NCBI GenBank assembly: GCA_030696045.1
Contig: JAUYNO010000090.1
Span: 1-64,000 of the forward strand
Source of the DNA: Stagnimonas sp.
Lineage (GTDB): Bacteria; Pseudomonadota; Gammaproteobacteria; Nevskiales; Nevskiaceae
Direction: 5' to 3'
DNA: 64,000 nucleotides
Numbering within the stretch: the stretch's first letter is position 1; each line of letters opens with the position of its first letter. The translations under genes and the position numbers were made by a program. Below, in pieces: positions 7,830 through 17,423 of the stretch. The notes beneath the pieces were generated by a model. That model made no database searches. It saw only the letters and a program-made list of their open reading frames with translations, and was not told the origin of the DNA.

Positions 7830-8783
7830 ATGCTGTCCCGCGCCCTGCTCCTTGCCACCGCCCTGTTCACCAGCAGCACGGCCTGGGCGGCCTCCGAACT
7901 GCTGGCGGTCAAGGTCGATGGCACGGCCCGCTTGGTCCGGGCCGATGGCAACCGGGCGCTGCTGGCGCGCATGCCCTTGCTGAACGGTGACAGCCTGAGT
8001 CTGTCCGGCGACAGCCGGGTCGCCCTGCAACTGGCCGGCCGTGGCCTGATAACCCTGGCCCGGGGTGCCGAGCTGCAGGTGTTCGACAGCCGGGGCGGGG
8101 CGACGGCGCAGGGGCGCTTCAAGCTGCTGTCCGGCACCGTCCGGGTCGACAGCCGAGGGCGGCCGGCGCAGGACGTGAGGCTCAATGTCGGCAGCCTCAA
8201 GGCGCGCATCTACGGCGCCGAGGCGCTGGGCGCCAATGACGCCGCCGGCGACACCCTCTGCGTGCTGGCCGGAGCCATCGAGGTCCAGACCGCTGGCGCC
8301 CCCGACACCCGGCTCGACCTGCCCGGCAGTTGCGTGCGCCGCAGCCCGGACGGCCTGCTGCGCAACCTGCGGCTAGACAGCGACACTCCCATGACCACCG
8401 CCCTGGCCGCCAGCGAGTTCCGCGGCGCTGCCGAGGCGCTGGCCGGCACCGGCCGCCCGGCTCCCGGCGCCGCCCCGATCATCGCGCCAGTAGCGGCCGC
8501 CGGCACGGCCCCCACCGCGCCCCTTGCAGCCGCCGCCGGCAGCAAGGCCAAGGGCTGGACCGTGGTGGTGCTGTCCCTGAGCCAGCGCGAACCGGTGGAC
8601 CAGCGCACCCAGTCCCTGCTCGATCAGGGCCTGCCGGCCAGCGCCCGCAGTGCCGAGGTCAAGGGCAAGCTCATGCACCGGGTCACCGTCGGCGAGTTCG
8701 CCAGCCAGGACGAGGCCCGTGACTTTGCCCGCGGCACGCTCGCCAAGGCCGGCATCCAGGGCTGGATCTCGCCGCTGTTCTAA
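7830..8783 (+). CDS. Secreted FecR-like and SPOR domain protein
   Basis: The 317-residue protein has a signal peptide at 1-20 (ending AWA). A FecR-like beta-rich region follows at about 22-150 (VDGTARLVRADGNRALLARMPLLNGD, then ALQLAGRGLITLARGAELQV, then KLLSGTVRVDS). Next comes an Ala/Pro-rich linker at about 200-240 and a C-terminal SPOR domain at about 242-317 (WTVVVLSLSQREPVDQ, then HRVTVGEFASQDEARDFA). SPOR domains bind septal peptidoglycan stripped of stem peptides, so a periplasmic role at division sites or in cell-wall sensing is likely. Neighbours give no operon partner. The FecR plus SPOR pairing is uncommon. Confidence 0.8.
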   Translation: MLSRALLLATALFTSSTAWAASELLAVKVDGTARLVRADGNRALLARMPLLNGDSLSLSGDSRVALQLAGRGLITLARGAELQVFDSRGGATAQGRFKLLSGTVRVDSRGRPAQDVRLNVGSLKARIYGAEALGANDAAGDTLCVLAGAIEVQTAGAPDTRLDLPGSCVRRSPDGLLRNLRLDSDTPMTTALAASEFRGAAEALAGTGRPAPGAAPIIAPVAAAGTAPTAPLAAAAGSKAKGWTVVVLSLSQREPVDQRTQSLLDQGLPASARSAEVKGKLMHRVTVGEFASQDEARDFARGTLAKAGIQGWISPLF

Positions 8784-8858
8784 GCCGGCCGGGCCGTGGG
8801 GCGCGGATCGGCACCCACGGCCGGGAACCTGCGGACCACTTCGGGACTCCGAGCCTGC

Positions 8859-10004
8859 ATGACCCCACCCGCGACGCTCCGCTGCCTGCTGCCGCTGTGC
8901 CTGGCCGCGCTGCTCGCCGCCTGCGGTCTGGGCACACCGCCGGCAGCGGCCGATGCGCCGCCCTCGGCCGAGGTGCTGCGGGCCCTGACGCGGGGCGTCA
9001 ACCTCTCGACCTGGTTCACCGACCGTGACGCGCCCAACATCCGGCCCCAGCGCTGGTTTGCCGACACCAGCGATTTCCAGCTGATCCGGCGCCTGGGGCT
9101 GCGCCATGTGCGCATCCCGGTATCCCCGGCCTTCCTGGAAGATCCAGCGCAGGCGGCCACCCTGCGCCCGGACCGCTTGGCGGAACTGCGGCAGGCGGTG
9201 GCGCAGGCGCAGAGCGAGAACCTGCTGGTGATCATCGCCCTGCAGCCCAGTTCGGCGATCAAACAGCGGCTCACCGATGAGCGGACCCTGGCGGCGCTGG
9301 AAGCCTTCTGGCGGGCGCTGGCCCAGGCGCTGGCGGCGGCGCCACCGCAGTTGCTTGTGTTCGAGGCACTGAACGAACCCGAACTGGAGGACGCCAAGCA
9401 CTCGCAGCAGGTGATGCAGCGGCTGGTCACGGCCATTCGCGACGGGGCGCCCAAGCACAGCATCGTCGTCGCCGGACACAAATTCTCGGGCGTCGAGGAA
9501 TTGGTCGCGATGCAGCCGCTGCCGGACCGCAACCTGATCTACGCCTTCCACTTCTACGAGCCGCACAACTTCACCCACCAGGGCGCCAGCTGGGGCTGGC
9601 CGCTGTGGGCGAAGTTCGCCAACTGGCCCTACCCCTCCAGCCCGGAGGCCGTGGCGCCGCTGCTGGAGGCCGCCGACCCCGAGGCGCGGGAACATCTGGC
9701 CTGGTACGGCGAGCAGCGCTGGAACCGCGCCAAGCTCGGCGAATGGCTGGACCGCGCCGGGCTCTGGGCGGCCCGGAACGAGGTCCCGATCTGGTGCAAC
9801 GAGTTTGGCGCCGTGCGCGATGCCATGCGCCCCGAAGCCCGCCGCGCCTGGCTCACCGACGCCCACGAGTTGCTGGAAGCGCGGCGCATACCCTGGAGCC
9901 ACTGGGACTACGCCGGTCACTTCGGACTGGTCAGCGGCGACCGCGGCAGCCGCAGCCTGGACCCGGATGCCGTCGCCGGCCTGGGGCTGTCCGGCGCCCG
10001 CTGA
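8859..10004 (+). CDS. Glycoside hydrolase family 5 lipoprotein
   Basis: This 381-residue protein has a lipoprotein signal (LLAAC, Cys22) and a GH5 catalytic barrel. The acid/base Glu is E173 in LNEPELED, and the nucleophile is E315 in IWCNEFGAV. The conserved early motif RGVNLSTWF and the HFYEPHNFTHQG segment also fit GH5 endo-glucanase-like enzymes. It probably acts on beta-linked glucan or a similar polymer from the outer membrane or periplasm. The ATG at 8859 directly precedes the signal peptide; the longer frame upstream lacks one. It stands alone between the SPOR gene and the desaturase. Confidence 0.88.
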   Translation: MTPPATLRCLLPLCLAALLAACGLGTPPAAADAPPSAEVLRALTRGVNLSTWFTDRDAPNIRPQRWFADTSDFQLIRRLGLRHVRIPVSPAFLEDPAQAATLRPDRLAELRQAVAQAQSENLLVIIALQPSSAIKQRLTDERTLAALEAFWRALAQALAAAPPQLLVFEALNEPELEDAKHSQQVMQRLVTAIRDGAPKHSIVVAGHKFSGVEELVAMQPLPDRNLIYAFHFYEPHNFTHQGASWGWPLWAKFANWPYPSSPEAVAPLLEAADPEAREHLAWYGEQRWNRAKLGEWLDRAGLWAARNEVPIWCNEFGAVRDAMRPEARRAWLTDAHELLEARRIPWSHWDYAGHFGLVSGDRGSRSLDPDAVAGLGLSGAR

Positions 10005-10078
10005 CGCCGGGCACGGCCCCAGCACCCGGACCGCCGGACGGCGGAATCGGGCGGCCGGCTAGTCTGTTCCTGTCATTT

Positions 10079-10096
10079 AGTGAACACTTGTAAACT
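10079..10096 (+). promoter_or_regulatory. Candidate DesT/FabR-type operator upstream of the desaturase
   Basis: AGTGAACACTTGTAAACT is an imperfect inverted repeat (AGTnnACA on both arms) in an AT-rich island about 110 bp before the desaturase ATG. It resembles the boxes bound by the TetR-family regulators DesT and FabR upstream of desaturase and unsaturated-fatty-acid genes in other gammaproteobacteria. I know the box type from memory and could not score it. A TAGCAT at 10099 may be a -10 element. Confidence 0.5.
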
Positions 10097-10202
10097 GCTA
10101 GCATTGCGCCGTCAGAGCCCCGGCCGAGGGTGAAAGACCACCCAATCGCCGGCGGGCAAGGAGCCCGGACCTGCGTGCCAAGAGCCTCTCCCGGAGTCAC
10201 CG

Positions 10203-11402
10203 ATGTCTGCCGCCAAGCCTGCCGAACACGCGCCCATCAATTGGGTTACCACGCTGATGTTCACCTTCACCACCCTGCCGCTGTTCACCGTGCTGCCCTG
10301 GTACCTGTGGACGCATGACGTGTCCGGCTGGGCCTGGGTCTGGGGCCTGGTGTTCCTGTACGCCAACGGCATTGGCATCACCGCCGGCTACCACCGCCTG
10401 TGGGCGCACCGCTCCTACAAGGCGCACCCGATCCTGAAGGTCGGCTACGCCCTGTTCGGCGGCATGGCGATCCAGAACAGCATCCTGATCTGGGCCTCGA
10501 TGCATCGCGTCCATCATCAGCACGTCGATCACATCGACAAGGATCCCTACAGCGCCCAGCGCGGCCTCTGGTACTCGCACATCGGCTGGATGCTGCGCGA
10601 CTACCCCAGCGCCAACATCGACTTCGAGAACGCCCGCGACCTGAAGAACGACCGGATCGTGATGTGGCAGCACCGCAACTACCTGGCGCTGATCCTGGGC
10701 ATGAACATCGGCCTGCCGGTGCTGCTGGGGCTGGCCTATGGCGACCTCTGGGGCTTCGTGCTGATCACCGGCTTCCTGCGCCTGGTGGTCAACCACCACG
10801 TCACCTTCTTCATCAACTCCCTGGCGCATTTCTGGGGCCGTCAGCCCTACACCACCAGCAACAGCGCCCGTGACAACGACTTCCTCGCCTTCCTCACCTA
10901 TGGCGAGGGCTATCACAACTACCACCACCTGTTTCAGTACGACTACCGCAACGGCATCCGCTGGTGGCACTACGATCCGACCAAGTGGCTGATCGCTGGC
11001 TGCGCCTGGCTGGGCCTGGCCAAGGATTTAAAGCGGGTGCCCGACTTCAAGATCAAGCGCGCCATGCTGCAGGCGCAGTTCGAGCGGGCCCGCGAAAAGC
11101 TGGCGCAGCGCAAGGCCGCCAACAGCGACCGGGTCGCCGAGCTGCAGCATCTGCTGGAGCAGGAGTGGCAGCATTTCAGCAGCACCGTCGCCGAGTGGAC
11201 GCGCCTGCAGGGCGAGAAGTTCGACGCCGCCAAGCAGCAGCTCAGCGAAAAGGTGCACGAACGCATGAGCGAGGCCCAGACGCAGTGGGAACAGAGCGAG
11301 ATGCGCCAGCGCCTGCTGACCATGGAACGCCGGCTGGAGGAGGCGCTGGAGATGCAGCGCCAGCGCGTGCAACTGCTGCGGGTGCAGATGGCCTACGCCT
11401 GA
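10203..11402 (+). CDS. Membrane fatty acyl desaturase (delta-9 acyl-CoA type)
   Basis: This 399-residue di-iron integral-membrane desaturase introduces a double bond into saturated acyl chains. The three histidine boxes are HRLWAH (64-69), HRVHHQH (101-107) and HNYHH (238-242), plus an NHHVTF histidine pair near 197-202; together these match the stearoyl-CoA/acyl-CoA delta-9 class. Hydrophobic segments lie at about 15-35, 43-62, 82-98, 160-180 and 183-203. After residue 285 there is an unusual ~115-residue Gln/Glu/Arg-rich, heptad-like coiled-coil tail absent from typical bacterial desaturases. Transcribed alone, with a regulator-box candidate upstream and a strong terminator downstream. Confidence 0.93.
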   Translation: MSAAKPAEHAPINWVTTLMFTFTTLPLFTVLPWYLWTHDVSGWAWVWGLVFLYANGIGITAGYHRLWAHRSYKAHPILKVGYALFGGMAIQNSILIWASMHRVHHQHVDHIDKDPYSAQRGLWYSHIGWMLRDYPSANIDFENARDLKNDRIVMWQHRNYLALILGMNIGLPVLLGLAYGDLWGFVLITGFLRLVVNHHVTFFINSLAHFWGRQPYTTSNSARDNDFLAFLTYGEGYHNYHHLFQYDYRNGIRWWHYDPTKWLIAGCAWLGLAKDLKRVPDFKIKRAMLQAQFERAREKLAQRKAANSDRVAELQHLLEQEWQHFSSTVAEWTRLQGEKFDAAKQQLSEKVHERMSEAQTQWEQSEMRQRLLTMERRLEEALEMQRQRVQLLRVQMAYA

Positions 11403-11423
11403 TCCGCCGCACCCGAGCGCCGC

Positions 11424-11456
11424 AACAAAAAGCCCCGCATCGCGGGGCTTTTTGTT
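11424..11456. terminator. Bidirectional intrinsic terminator
   Basis: AACAAAAAGCCCCGC-ATC-GCGGGGCTTTTTGTT is a near-perfect hairpin with A-rich and T-rich flanks. It can end the desaturase transcript on the plus strand and the convergent small secreted-protein gene on the minus strand. Confidence 0.9.
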
Positions 11457-11477
11457 GGTGGCCAGTGCTGGCCGAAC

Positions 11478-11858
11478 TCACTCCGTCTCGGCGTAGGCCT
11501 CGCCCTTCTTGAGATAGAGGGTCACCGTGCTGATCTCCTTGAGATTCAGCTTGTGCCACTCGACGCTGTTGCCATCGCCATCAACCACCTTGATGTCCCA
11601 GTTCTTGGCGGTTTCCTTGCGGCTGAAGCTGATGTCCAGGTCGTCGTCGTCCGCCAGCGTGTCCTGACCCAGCACGTCCTCTTCCCATTCGTCCGACTTG
11701 GACGGCGCGACATACAGCTCGTGGATCTCGATCCCGGTGCGGTTGCGGAGGGTGAAATCCTGCTCGCCCGCCGAGGCCGCAGACCCAGCGGCCATCAGCA
11801 GCAACAGCAGTCCCGCTTGTGCGGCCTGGACAACGGAAAACAGACGGATGGATGACAT
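11478..11858 (-). CDS. Small secreted protein of unknown function
   Basis: This 126-residue protein starts at MSSIRLFSVV (a longer frame begins 66 bp upstream but would bury the signal). Residues 1-32 are a signal peptide ending SAASA. The mature ~95 residues are acidic and beta-rich: FTLRNRTGIEIHELYVAPSK, then a DDDD cluster, then WDIKVVDGDGNSVEWHKLNL. This layout (a turn containing LYVAPS, then an Asp cluster and IKV.D.DG) is seen in small periplasmic proteins annotated as hypothetical or argininosuccinate-lyase-like leaders. I do not recognise a function. It may bind a metal through the Asp cluster (inference). Confidence 0.75.
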   Translation of the reverse strand: MSSIRLFSVVQAAQAGLLLLLMAAGSAASAGEQDFTLRNRTGIEIHELYVAPSKSDEWEEDVLGQDTLADDDDLDISFSRKETAKNWDIKVVDGDGNSVEWHKLNLKEISTVTLYLKKGEAYAETE

Positions 11859-11986
11859 GGACGCTCCCGGGAAGTTCATGGTCTTGGAAAGAGGGGCTGC
11901 TGAATCGCCTCGCCGAGCTTGCAAGCGGAGACCCGGCTGAGCAAGCGGCCGCGGCCCGCCGGGTGATTTCTACGATCCCGCGCTAC

Positions 11987-12007
11987 AAAAATCCCGCCGA
12001 AGCGGGG
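11987..12007 (-). terminator. Secondary terminator-like hairpin
   Basis: On the minus strand CCCGC-TTCG-GCGGG is followed by ATTTTTG. The loop and stem copy the core of the main typA terminator 110 bp away, so it may be a back-up terminator or a duplicated piece of it. Confidence 0.55.
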
Positions 12008-12022
12008 TGAGCCGGAGCTTCA

Positions 12023-12116
12023 GCGAACAGCCAGTGGCTGTTCGCCCGGCGAACGGGTGGCCATGGATGGCCACCCTGGAGGTCGGCGACAAGAGCGGGG
12101 TCGCGCCAGGGACGGC
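12023..12116. repeat. Dispersed palindromic repeat, copy A
   Basis: A chain of short hairpins (GCGAACAGCCAGTGGCTGTTCGC, split here as GCGAACAGCC/GGCTGTTCGC; then GTGGCCATGGATGGCCAC) ending in GGTCGCGCCAGGGACGGC. The copy at 44618-44706 has the same order of parts, the same CATGGATG core with compensating stem changes, and an identical 18-bp 3' end. Confidence 0.75.
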
Positions 12117-12146
12117 AAAAAAGAAACCCCGCCGAAGCGGGGTTTC
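12117..12146 (-). terminator. typA: Intrinsic terminator of typA
   Basis: A perfect 10-bp stem (12123-12132 with 12137-12146), tetraloop TTCG on the minus strand, and a run of six T. It starts 18 bp past the typA stop codon. Confidence 0.92.
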
Positions 12147-12164
12147 CAAGACCAGGACAGGACC

Positions 12165-14000
<1,836 letters not shown>

Positions 14001-14157
14001 GGGGACGACCTGATGCTGCGGCGCAGCACGAAAAAAGATCGCGGATTGTACGCGCCAGCCGGTTAAGGCGATAGCACCGGCCGGCGGCCTGTGCCGCTGC
14101 GGGGGCTGGACGGGCGTCCCGCACCGGTCGAAGCTCCGTCGGCCACCCGGAGCTTCC

Positions 14158-14895
14158 ATGCGCAAACTGCCCGTCCTCGCCCTGCTGCTGGCCAGCCTGA
14201 CCCCGACCGTCGCGCCGGCCCTGACGCCGCAGTGGAAGGACCTGCTGGGCGGCTTCAAGAGCGCCAGTCCGCAGGGGCTCGGCGCGCTGTCGGACAGTGA
14301 CATCGCCGCCGGCCTCAAGGCAGCACTCAGCCAGGGCACCCGCGCCGCCGTGCTCAACCTCGGCAAGACCGACGGCTTCTGGGCCAATGCCGCAGCGCGC
14401 ATCCCCATGCCCTCGACCCTGAAGAAGCTGGAGAAGACCGTGCGTGGCGTCGGCATGGGCAGCTATGTCGACCAGTTCCACCTGAGTCTGAACCGCGCCG
14501 CCGAGCAGGCGGTGCCGGTCGCCGCCGAGGTATTCGCGGCTTCGGTGCGGCAGATGACGCTGACCGACGCCCGCGCCATCCTCACCGGCCCCAAGGACGC
14601 CGCGACCCAGTACTTCCGGCGCAGTACCGGCCAGATCCTGACTGTGAAATTCCGGCCGCTGGTGGCGCAGGCCACCACCAAGGTCGGGGTCGCCAGCCGC
14701 TACAAGCAGCTCACCGCCGCCGCCGGCCCCTTCGCCGGCGCGCTCGGCGCGCCGACCGACCTCGACGGCTATGTCACCGAGAAGGCGCTGGACAGTCTGT
14801 TCCTGCAGGTCGCAGCCGAGGAGCTGCGCATCCGCGAAAACCCGGCGGCGCGCGGCTCGGAGATCCTCAGGAAAGTTTTCGGCAACCAGAAGTAA
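14158..14895 (+). CDS. DUF4197 secreted protein
   Basis: The 245-residue protein has a signal peptide at 1-21 (MRKLPVLALLLAS...APA), then a single all-helical DUF4197 domain through the rest of the chain. Typical family phrases are visible: LSDSDIAAGLKAALSQGTRAAV, GFWANAAARIPMPSTLKKLE, TLTDARAILTGPKDAATQYF and FRPLVAQATTKVGVASRY. The family is periplasmic or lipoprotein and has no proven function. It is monocistronic, with its own terminator directly after the stop codon. Confidence 0.9.
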   Translation: MRKLPVLALLLASLTPTVAPALTPQWKDLLGGFKSASPQGLGALSDSDIAAGLKAALSQGTRAAVLNLGKTDGFWANAAARIPMPSTLKKLEKTVRGVGMGSYVDQFHLSLNRAAEQAVPVAAEVFAASVRQMTLTDARAILTGPKDAATQYFRRSTGQILTVKFRPLVAQATTKVGVASRYKQLTAAAGPFAGALGAPTDLDGYVTEKALDSLFLQVAAEELRIRENPAARGSEILRKVFGNQK

Positions 14896-14896
14896 G

Positions 14897-14918
14897 AACC
14901 GCCCCAGAGCGGTTTTTA
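14897..14918 (+). terminator. Intrinsic terminator after DUF4197 gene
   Basis: AACCGC (14897-14902) pairs with GCGGTT (14909-14914) and is followed by TTT. It begins two bases after the stop codon. Confidence 0.75.
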
Positions 14919-14988
14919 CTGCTTCCCGCCCTCGTCGCGGGGCGGGAAAGTGCGCGCTCTCTAATTAGAACGATTCCTGGAGCCCGCC

Positions 14989-16893
14989 ATGCAATGGGAT
15001 GTCCTGATCCGCAACGGCCTGTTGTTCGACGGTGACGGCGGCAAGCCGGTGCCGGCCGATGTCGCGATCAAGGGTGGCGAGATCGCCGCCATCGCCCCCG
15101 GCCTGGACCCCGCCGGAGCGCGCGAGGTGGTGGACGCGGCCGGCCAGTGGGTGATGCCCGGCCTGTTCGACGCCCACACCCATCTCGACCTGGAAGTCGA
15201 GCTGGACTCGCGCCTGCCGGAAGTGGTGCGCCACGGCACCACCAGCGTGGTGGTGGCCAACTGCTCGCTGGGCCTGGCCTTCGGCAAACAGGAGCGCAAT
15301 GGCGAACAGCCGGTGGTGGACTGCTTCGCGCGGGTCGAGAACATGCCCAAGCACGTGCTGCAGAAGGCGGCATCGAAGATCGACTGGCACGATCCCAAGG
15401 GCTATCTCGATCACCTGGCGCAGCTGCCGCTGGGCCCGAACATCGTGCCGATGCTGCCGCACTCGATGTTGCGCGCCGAGGTCATGGGACTGCGCCAGAG
15501 CGTGACTCGCGAGCCCACCACTGACGAGCTGAGCAAGATGGAAGGCCTGCTCGACCAGGCCATGCGCGACGGCTATCCCGGCTTTTCCACCGATGCCCTG
15601 CCCTTCCACTTCCTCGCCAACGATCCGCACCGGCGCACCAAGATTCCCTCGCAGTGGGGCAGCTTCCACGAGCTGAAGCGCCTGACCGGCGTGGTGCGCG
15701 CACACGGCCGGGTCTGGCAGGCTACGCCGCCCAAGGACAATCCTCTGCAGGTGTTCCGCAATTTCCTGCTCACCAGCTCGCGGCTCTGGGGCCGAACGCT
15801 AAAGGTCACCGCCGTCGCCGCGCTCGACATCAGCACCAATGCCAGCCTCGCCAAGCTGGCGATGTTCCTGTCGCGCCTGCTCAACTCGAAGTTCATGGGC
15901 GGCCACTTCCGCTTCCAGGCCCTGGCCGCGCCGTTCCGGGTCTGGTGGGACGGGCCGATCAATCCGCTGGCCGAGGAAATCGCCGAGCTGCGCGAGCTGA
16001 ACGAGCCGGACCTGGAAGACCGCGCCGCGCGCCGTGCCCTGCTTGACGACCCGGCCTACCAAGCCCGCTTCCGCCACATGTGGATGCTCGGCAAGGGCGG
16101 CTTCAACCTGGCCCACCTGATGCGCCGACTCAAGCGCGAGCAGTACGCCTTCGGCCGTCGGCTGGACCAGATCGAGGTCGATTCCGGGCCGGTGCCGCGC
16201 GAATGGATCGGCGAGAGCCTGGCCGCCATCCTGGATCGGCTGCAGGGCTGGCAGACCACCGGCGGCGGTGCCCGCAGCGAGGACGAGCGCGAGCATTTCG
16301 CGCAGGCGCCCGCCATCGCCGACGAGGTGGAATTCATGCTCCACCTCTACCGCCAGTACGACACCGCGCTGCGCACCGTCACCGTCACCGCCAACCGCGA
16401 CCCGGCGCTGACCGAGCGGCTGCTGTTCGACCCGCAGGTGCTGCCCGGCTTCAACGACAGCGGCGCCCACCTGACCAACATGGCTTTCTACGACGGCAAT
16501 CTGCGCGGCCTGCAAATGGCCCAGCGCCATGGCGTCGACAAGGTCGCCTGGCACGTCCGCCGCCTGACCCGCGAACCCGCCGAGTTCTTCGGCGTGCGCG
16601 CCGGCCGCCTGGCGGTGGGCATGCCGGCCGATGTGATCGTGCTCGATCCCGAGGCCTTGCGCGGCTACCACAGCGAGGCCAACACCCATTTCGTCTGGCG
16701 CGAGGCCTTCCAGCACCACCAGATGGTCAACCGCTCGGATGGCGTGGTGACGGCGAGCTTCATCGCCGGCCGCGCGGTCTGGCGCGACGGCCAGTACACG
16801 CCGCGCCTGGGCCGGGAGAAGCTGGGGCGGGTGCTGCTGGCGGATGGCCGTGAGGCCTTGGTTGATGCCATGCCGGTGGCGCAGGCGGCGTAG
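14989..16893 (+). CDS. Amidohydrolase, D-aminoacylase / N-acyl-D-amino-acid deacylase type
   Basis: This is a 634-residue metal-dependent hydrolase of the amidohydrolase-3/D-aminoacylase group. The N-terminal beta-sandwich (MQWDVLIRNGLLFDGDGG) leads into the metal motif GLFDAHTHLD (His63, His65). The late catalytic Asp is in LPGFNDSGAHL, near residue 490, and the C-terminal strand set includes GMPADVIVLDPEAL. It is longer than classical D-aminoacylases (about 480-500), with extra helical sequence near residues 250-400. Members hydrolyse N-acyl amino acids or related amides; the true substrate is uncertain. RBS GGAG precedes the ATG. Confidence 0.88.
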   Translation: MQWDVLIRNGLLFDGDGGKPVPADVAIKGGEIAAIAPGLDPAGAREVVDAAGQWVMPGLFDAHTHLDLEVELDSRLPEVVRHGTTSVVVANCSLGLAFGKQERNGEQPVVDCFARVENMPKHVLQKAASKIDWHDPKGYLDHLAQLPLGPNIVPMLPHSMLRAEVMGLRQSVTREPTTDELSKMEGLLDQAMRDGYPGFSTDALPFHFLANDPHRRTKIPSQWGSFHELKRLTGVVRAHGRVWQATPPKDNPLQVFRNFLLTSSRLWGRTLKVTAVAALDISTNASLAKLAMFLSRLLNSKFMGGHFRFQALAAPFRVWWDGPINPLAEEIAELRELNEPDLEDRAARRALLDDPAYQARFRHMWMLGKGGFNLAHLMRRLKREQYAFGRRLDQIEVDSGPVPREWIGESLAAILDRLQGWQTTGGGARSEDEREHFAQAPAIADEVEFMLHLYRQYDTALRTVTVTANRDPALTERLLFDPQVLPGFNDSGAHLTNMAFYDGNLRGLQMAQRHGVDKVAWHVRRLTREPAEFFGVRAGRLAVGMPADVIVLDPEALRGYHSEANTHFVWREAFQHHQMVNRSDGVVTASFIAGRAVWRDGQYTPRLGREKLGRVLLADGREALVDAMPVAQAA

Positions 16894-16932
16894 GGCGCGC
16901 TACGCGCGCCGTCCCTCTCGATGTGGCCCGGC

Positions 16933-16953
16933 GGCGCATGGAATGCGCCCTAC
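16933..16953. repeat. 21-bp dispersed repeat, copy 1
   Basis: GGCGCATGGAATGCGCC followed by CTAC, a small palindrome. The same 21 bp occur at 48441-48461, again just after a stop codon in an intergenic space. Confidence 0.8.
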
Positions 16954-16967
16954 CAAACTGCGTAGTG

Positions 16968-16991
16968 AAGGGTGGGCTTCAGCCCACCCTT
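16968..16991. repeat. Perfect hairpin between convergent genes
   Basis: AAGGGTGGGC-TTCA-GCCCACCCTT is a perfect 10-bp stem with a 4-base loop. It sits between the convergent amidohydrolase and membrane-protein genes, ending two bases before the latter's stop codon. There is no T-run, so it is more likely a repeat hairpin that may still stop transcription. Confidence 0.65.
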
Positions 16992-16993
16992 CC

Positions 16994-17413
16994 TCAACTC
17001 GCCAGCGCGAACGGCGCCAACAGCGCCCAGGGCGCCAGCACGCCGAAAAGGGCGCCCAGCCACAGGCGCGAGGCGCCAGCGGCAGGGGGCGCCAGTCCGA
17101 AGCGCTCGGCCTTGGGCTGGGGCAGTCCGAAACAGAGGAAGCCGATCAGCAGCAGGCCCAGCGGCATCAGAAAAAGCGATAGCGGAAAGGCGATGGCGAT
17201 CATCGGCGCCGACCAGCCGAGGTCGCGGCCGCGCCGCATCGCGCAGCGGCCGGCCCAGGCCAAAGCTCCCAGGCCCAATGCGATGGCGGCCCACATGCCC
17301 AGCTTGCTGCCCAGGTGGAAGCTGGCGTCGAAAGCAAAGATCAGCAAGGCGATGCCGTTGACCGCCGAGGTCAGGCCGTAGGCGGCGAAGCGGGCGCGGT
17401 CGTAGCGCAGCAA
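16994..17413 (-). CDS. Small integral membrane protein, unknown function
   Basis: About 139 residues if translation starts at the TTG at 17413 (LLRYDRARFAAYGLTSAVNG). No ATG fits; a longer open frame runs back into purT but is just its shadow. Four hydrophobic stretches are visible (AVNGIALLIFAF, LGMWAAIALGLGALAWAG, MIAIAFPLSLFLMPLGLLLIGFLCF and RLWLGALFGVLAPWALLAPFAL). It begins 10 bp after the purT stop, so it is probably the last gene of the barrel-protein, purT, membrane-protein operon. Family not recognised. Confidence 0.6.
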   Translation of the reverse strand: MLRYDRARFAAYGLTSAVNGIALLIFAFDASFHLGSKLGMWAAIALGLGALAWAGRCAMRRGRDLGWSAPMIAIAFPLSLFLMPLGLLLIGFLCFGLPQPKAERFGLAPPAAGASRLWLGALFGVLAPWALLAPFALAS

Positions 17414-17423
17414 TGCGGGGATC

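Larger units (their letters stand above)
11859..12164. other. Gene-free interval with two terminator-like hairpins and a repeat
   Basis: About 306 bp with no convincing reading frame. It holds, from the typA side, a strong terminator (12117-12146), a dispersed repeat copy (12023-12116) and a second smaller hairpin with a T-run (11987-12007). The remaining ~130 bp must carry the promoter of the 11478-11858 gene. Confidence 0.7.

Noticed and set aside
16968-16991. Intrinsic terminator for the amidohydrolase gene
   Set aside because: The hairpin is perfect but has no T-run on either strand; recorded as a repeat hairpin instead.
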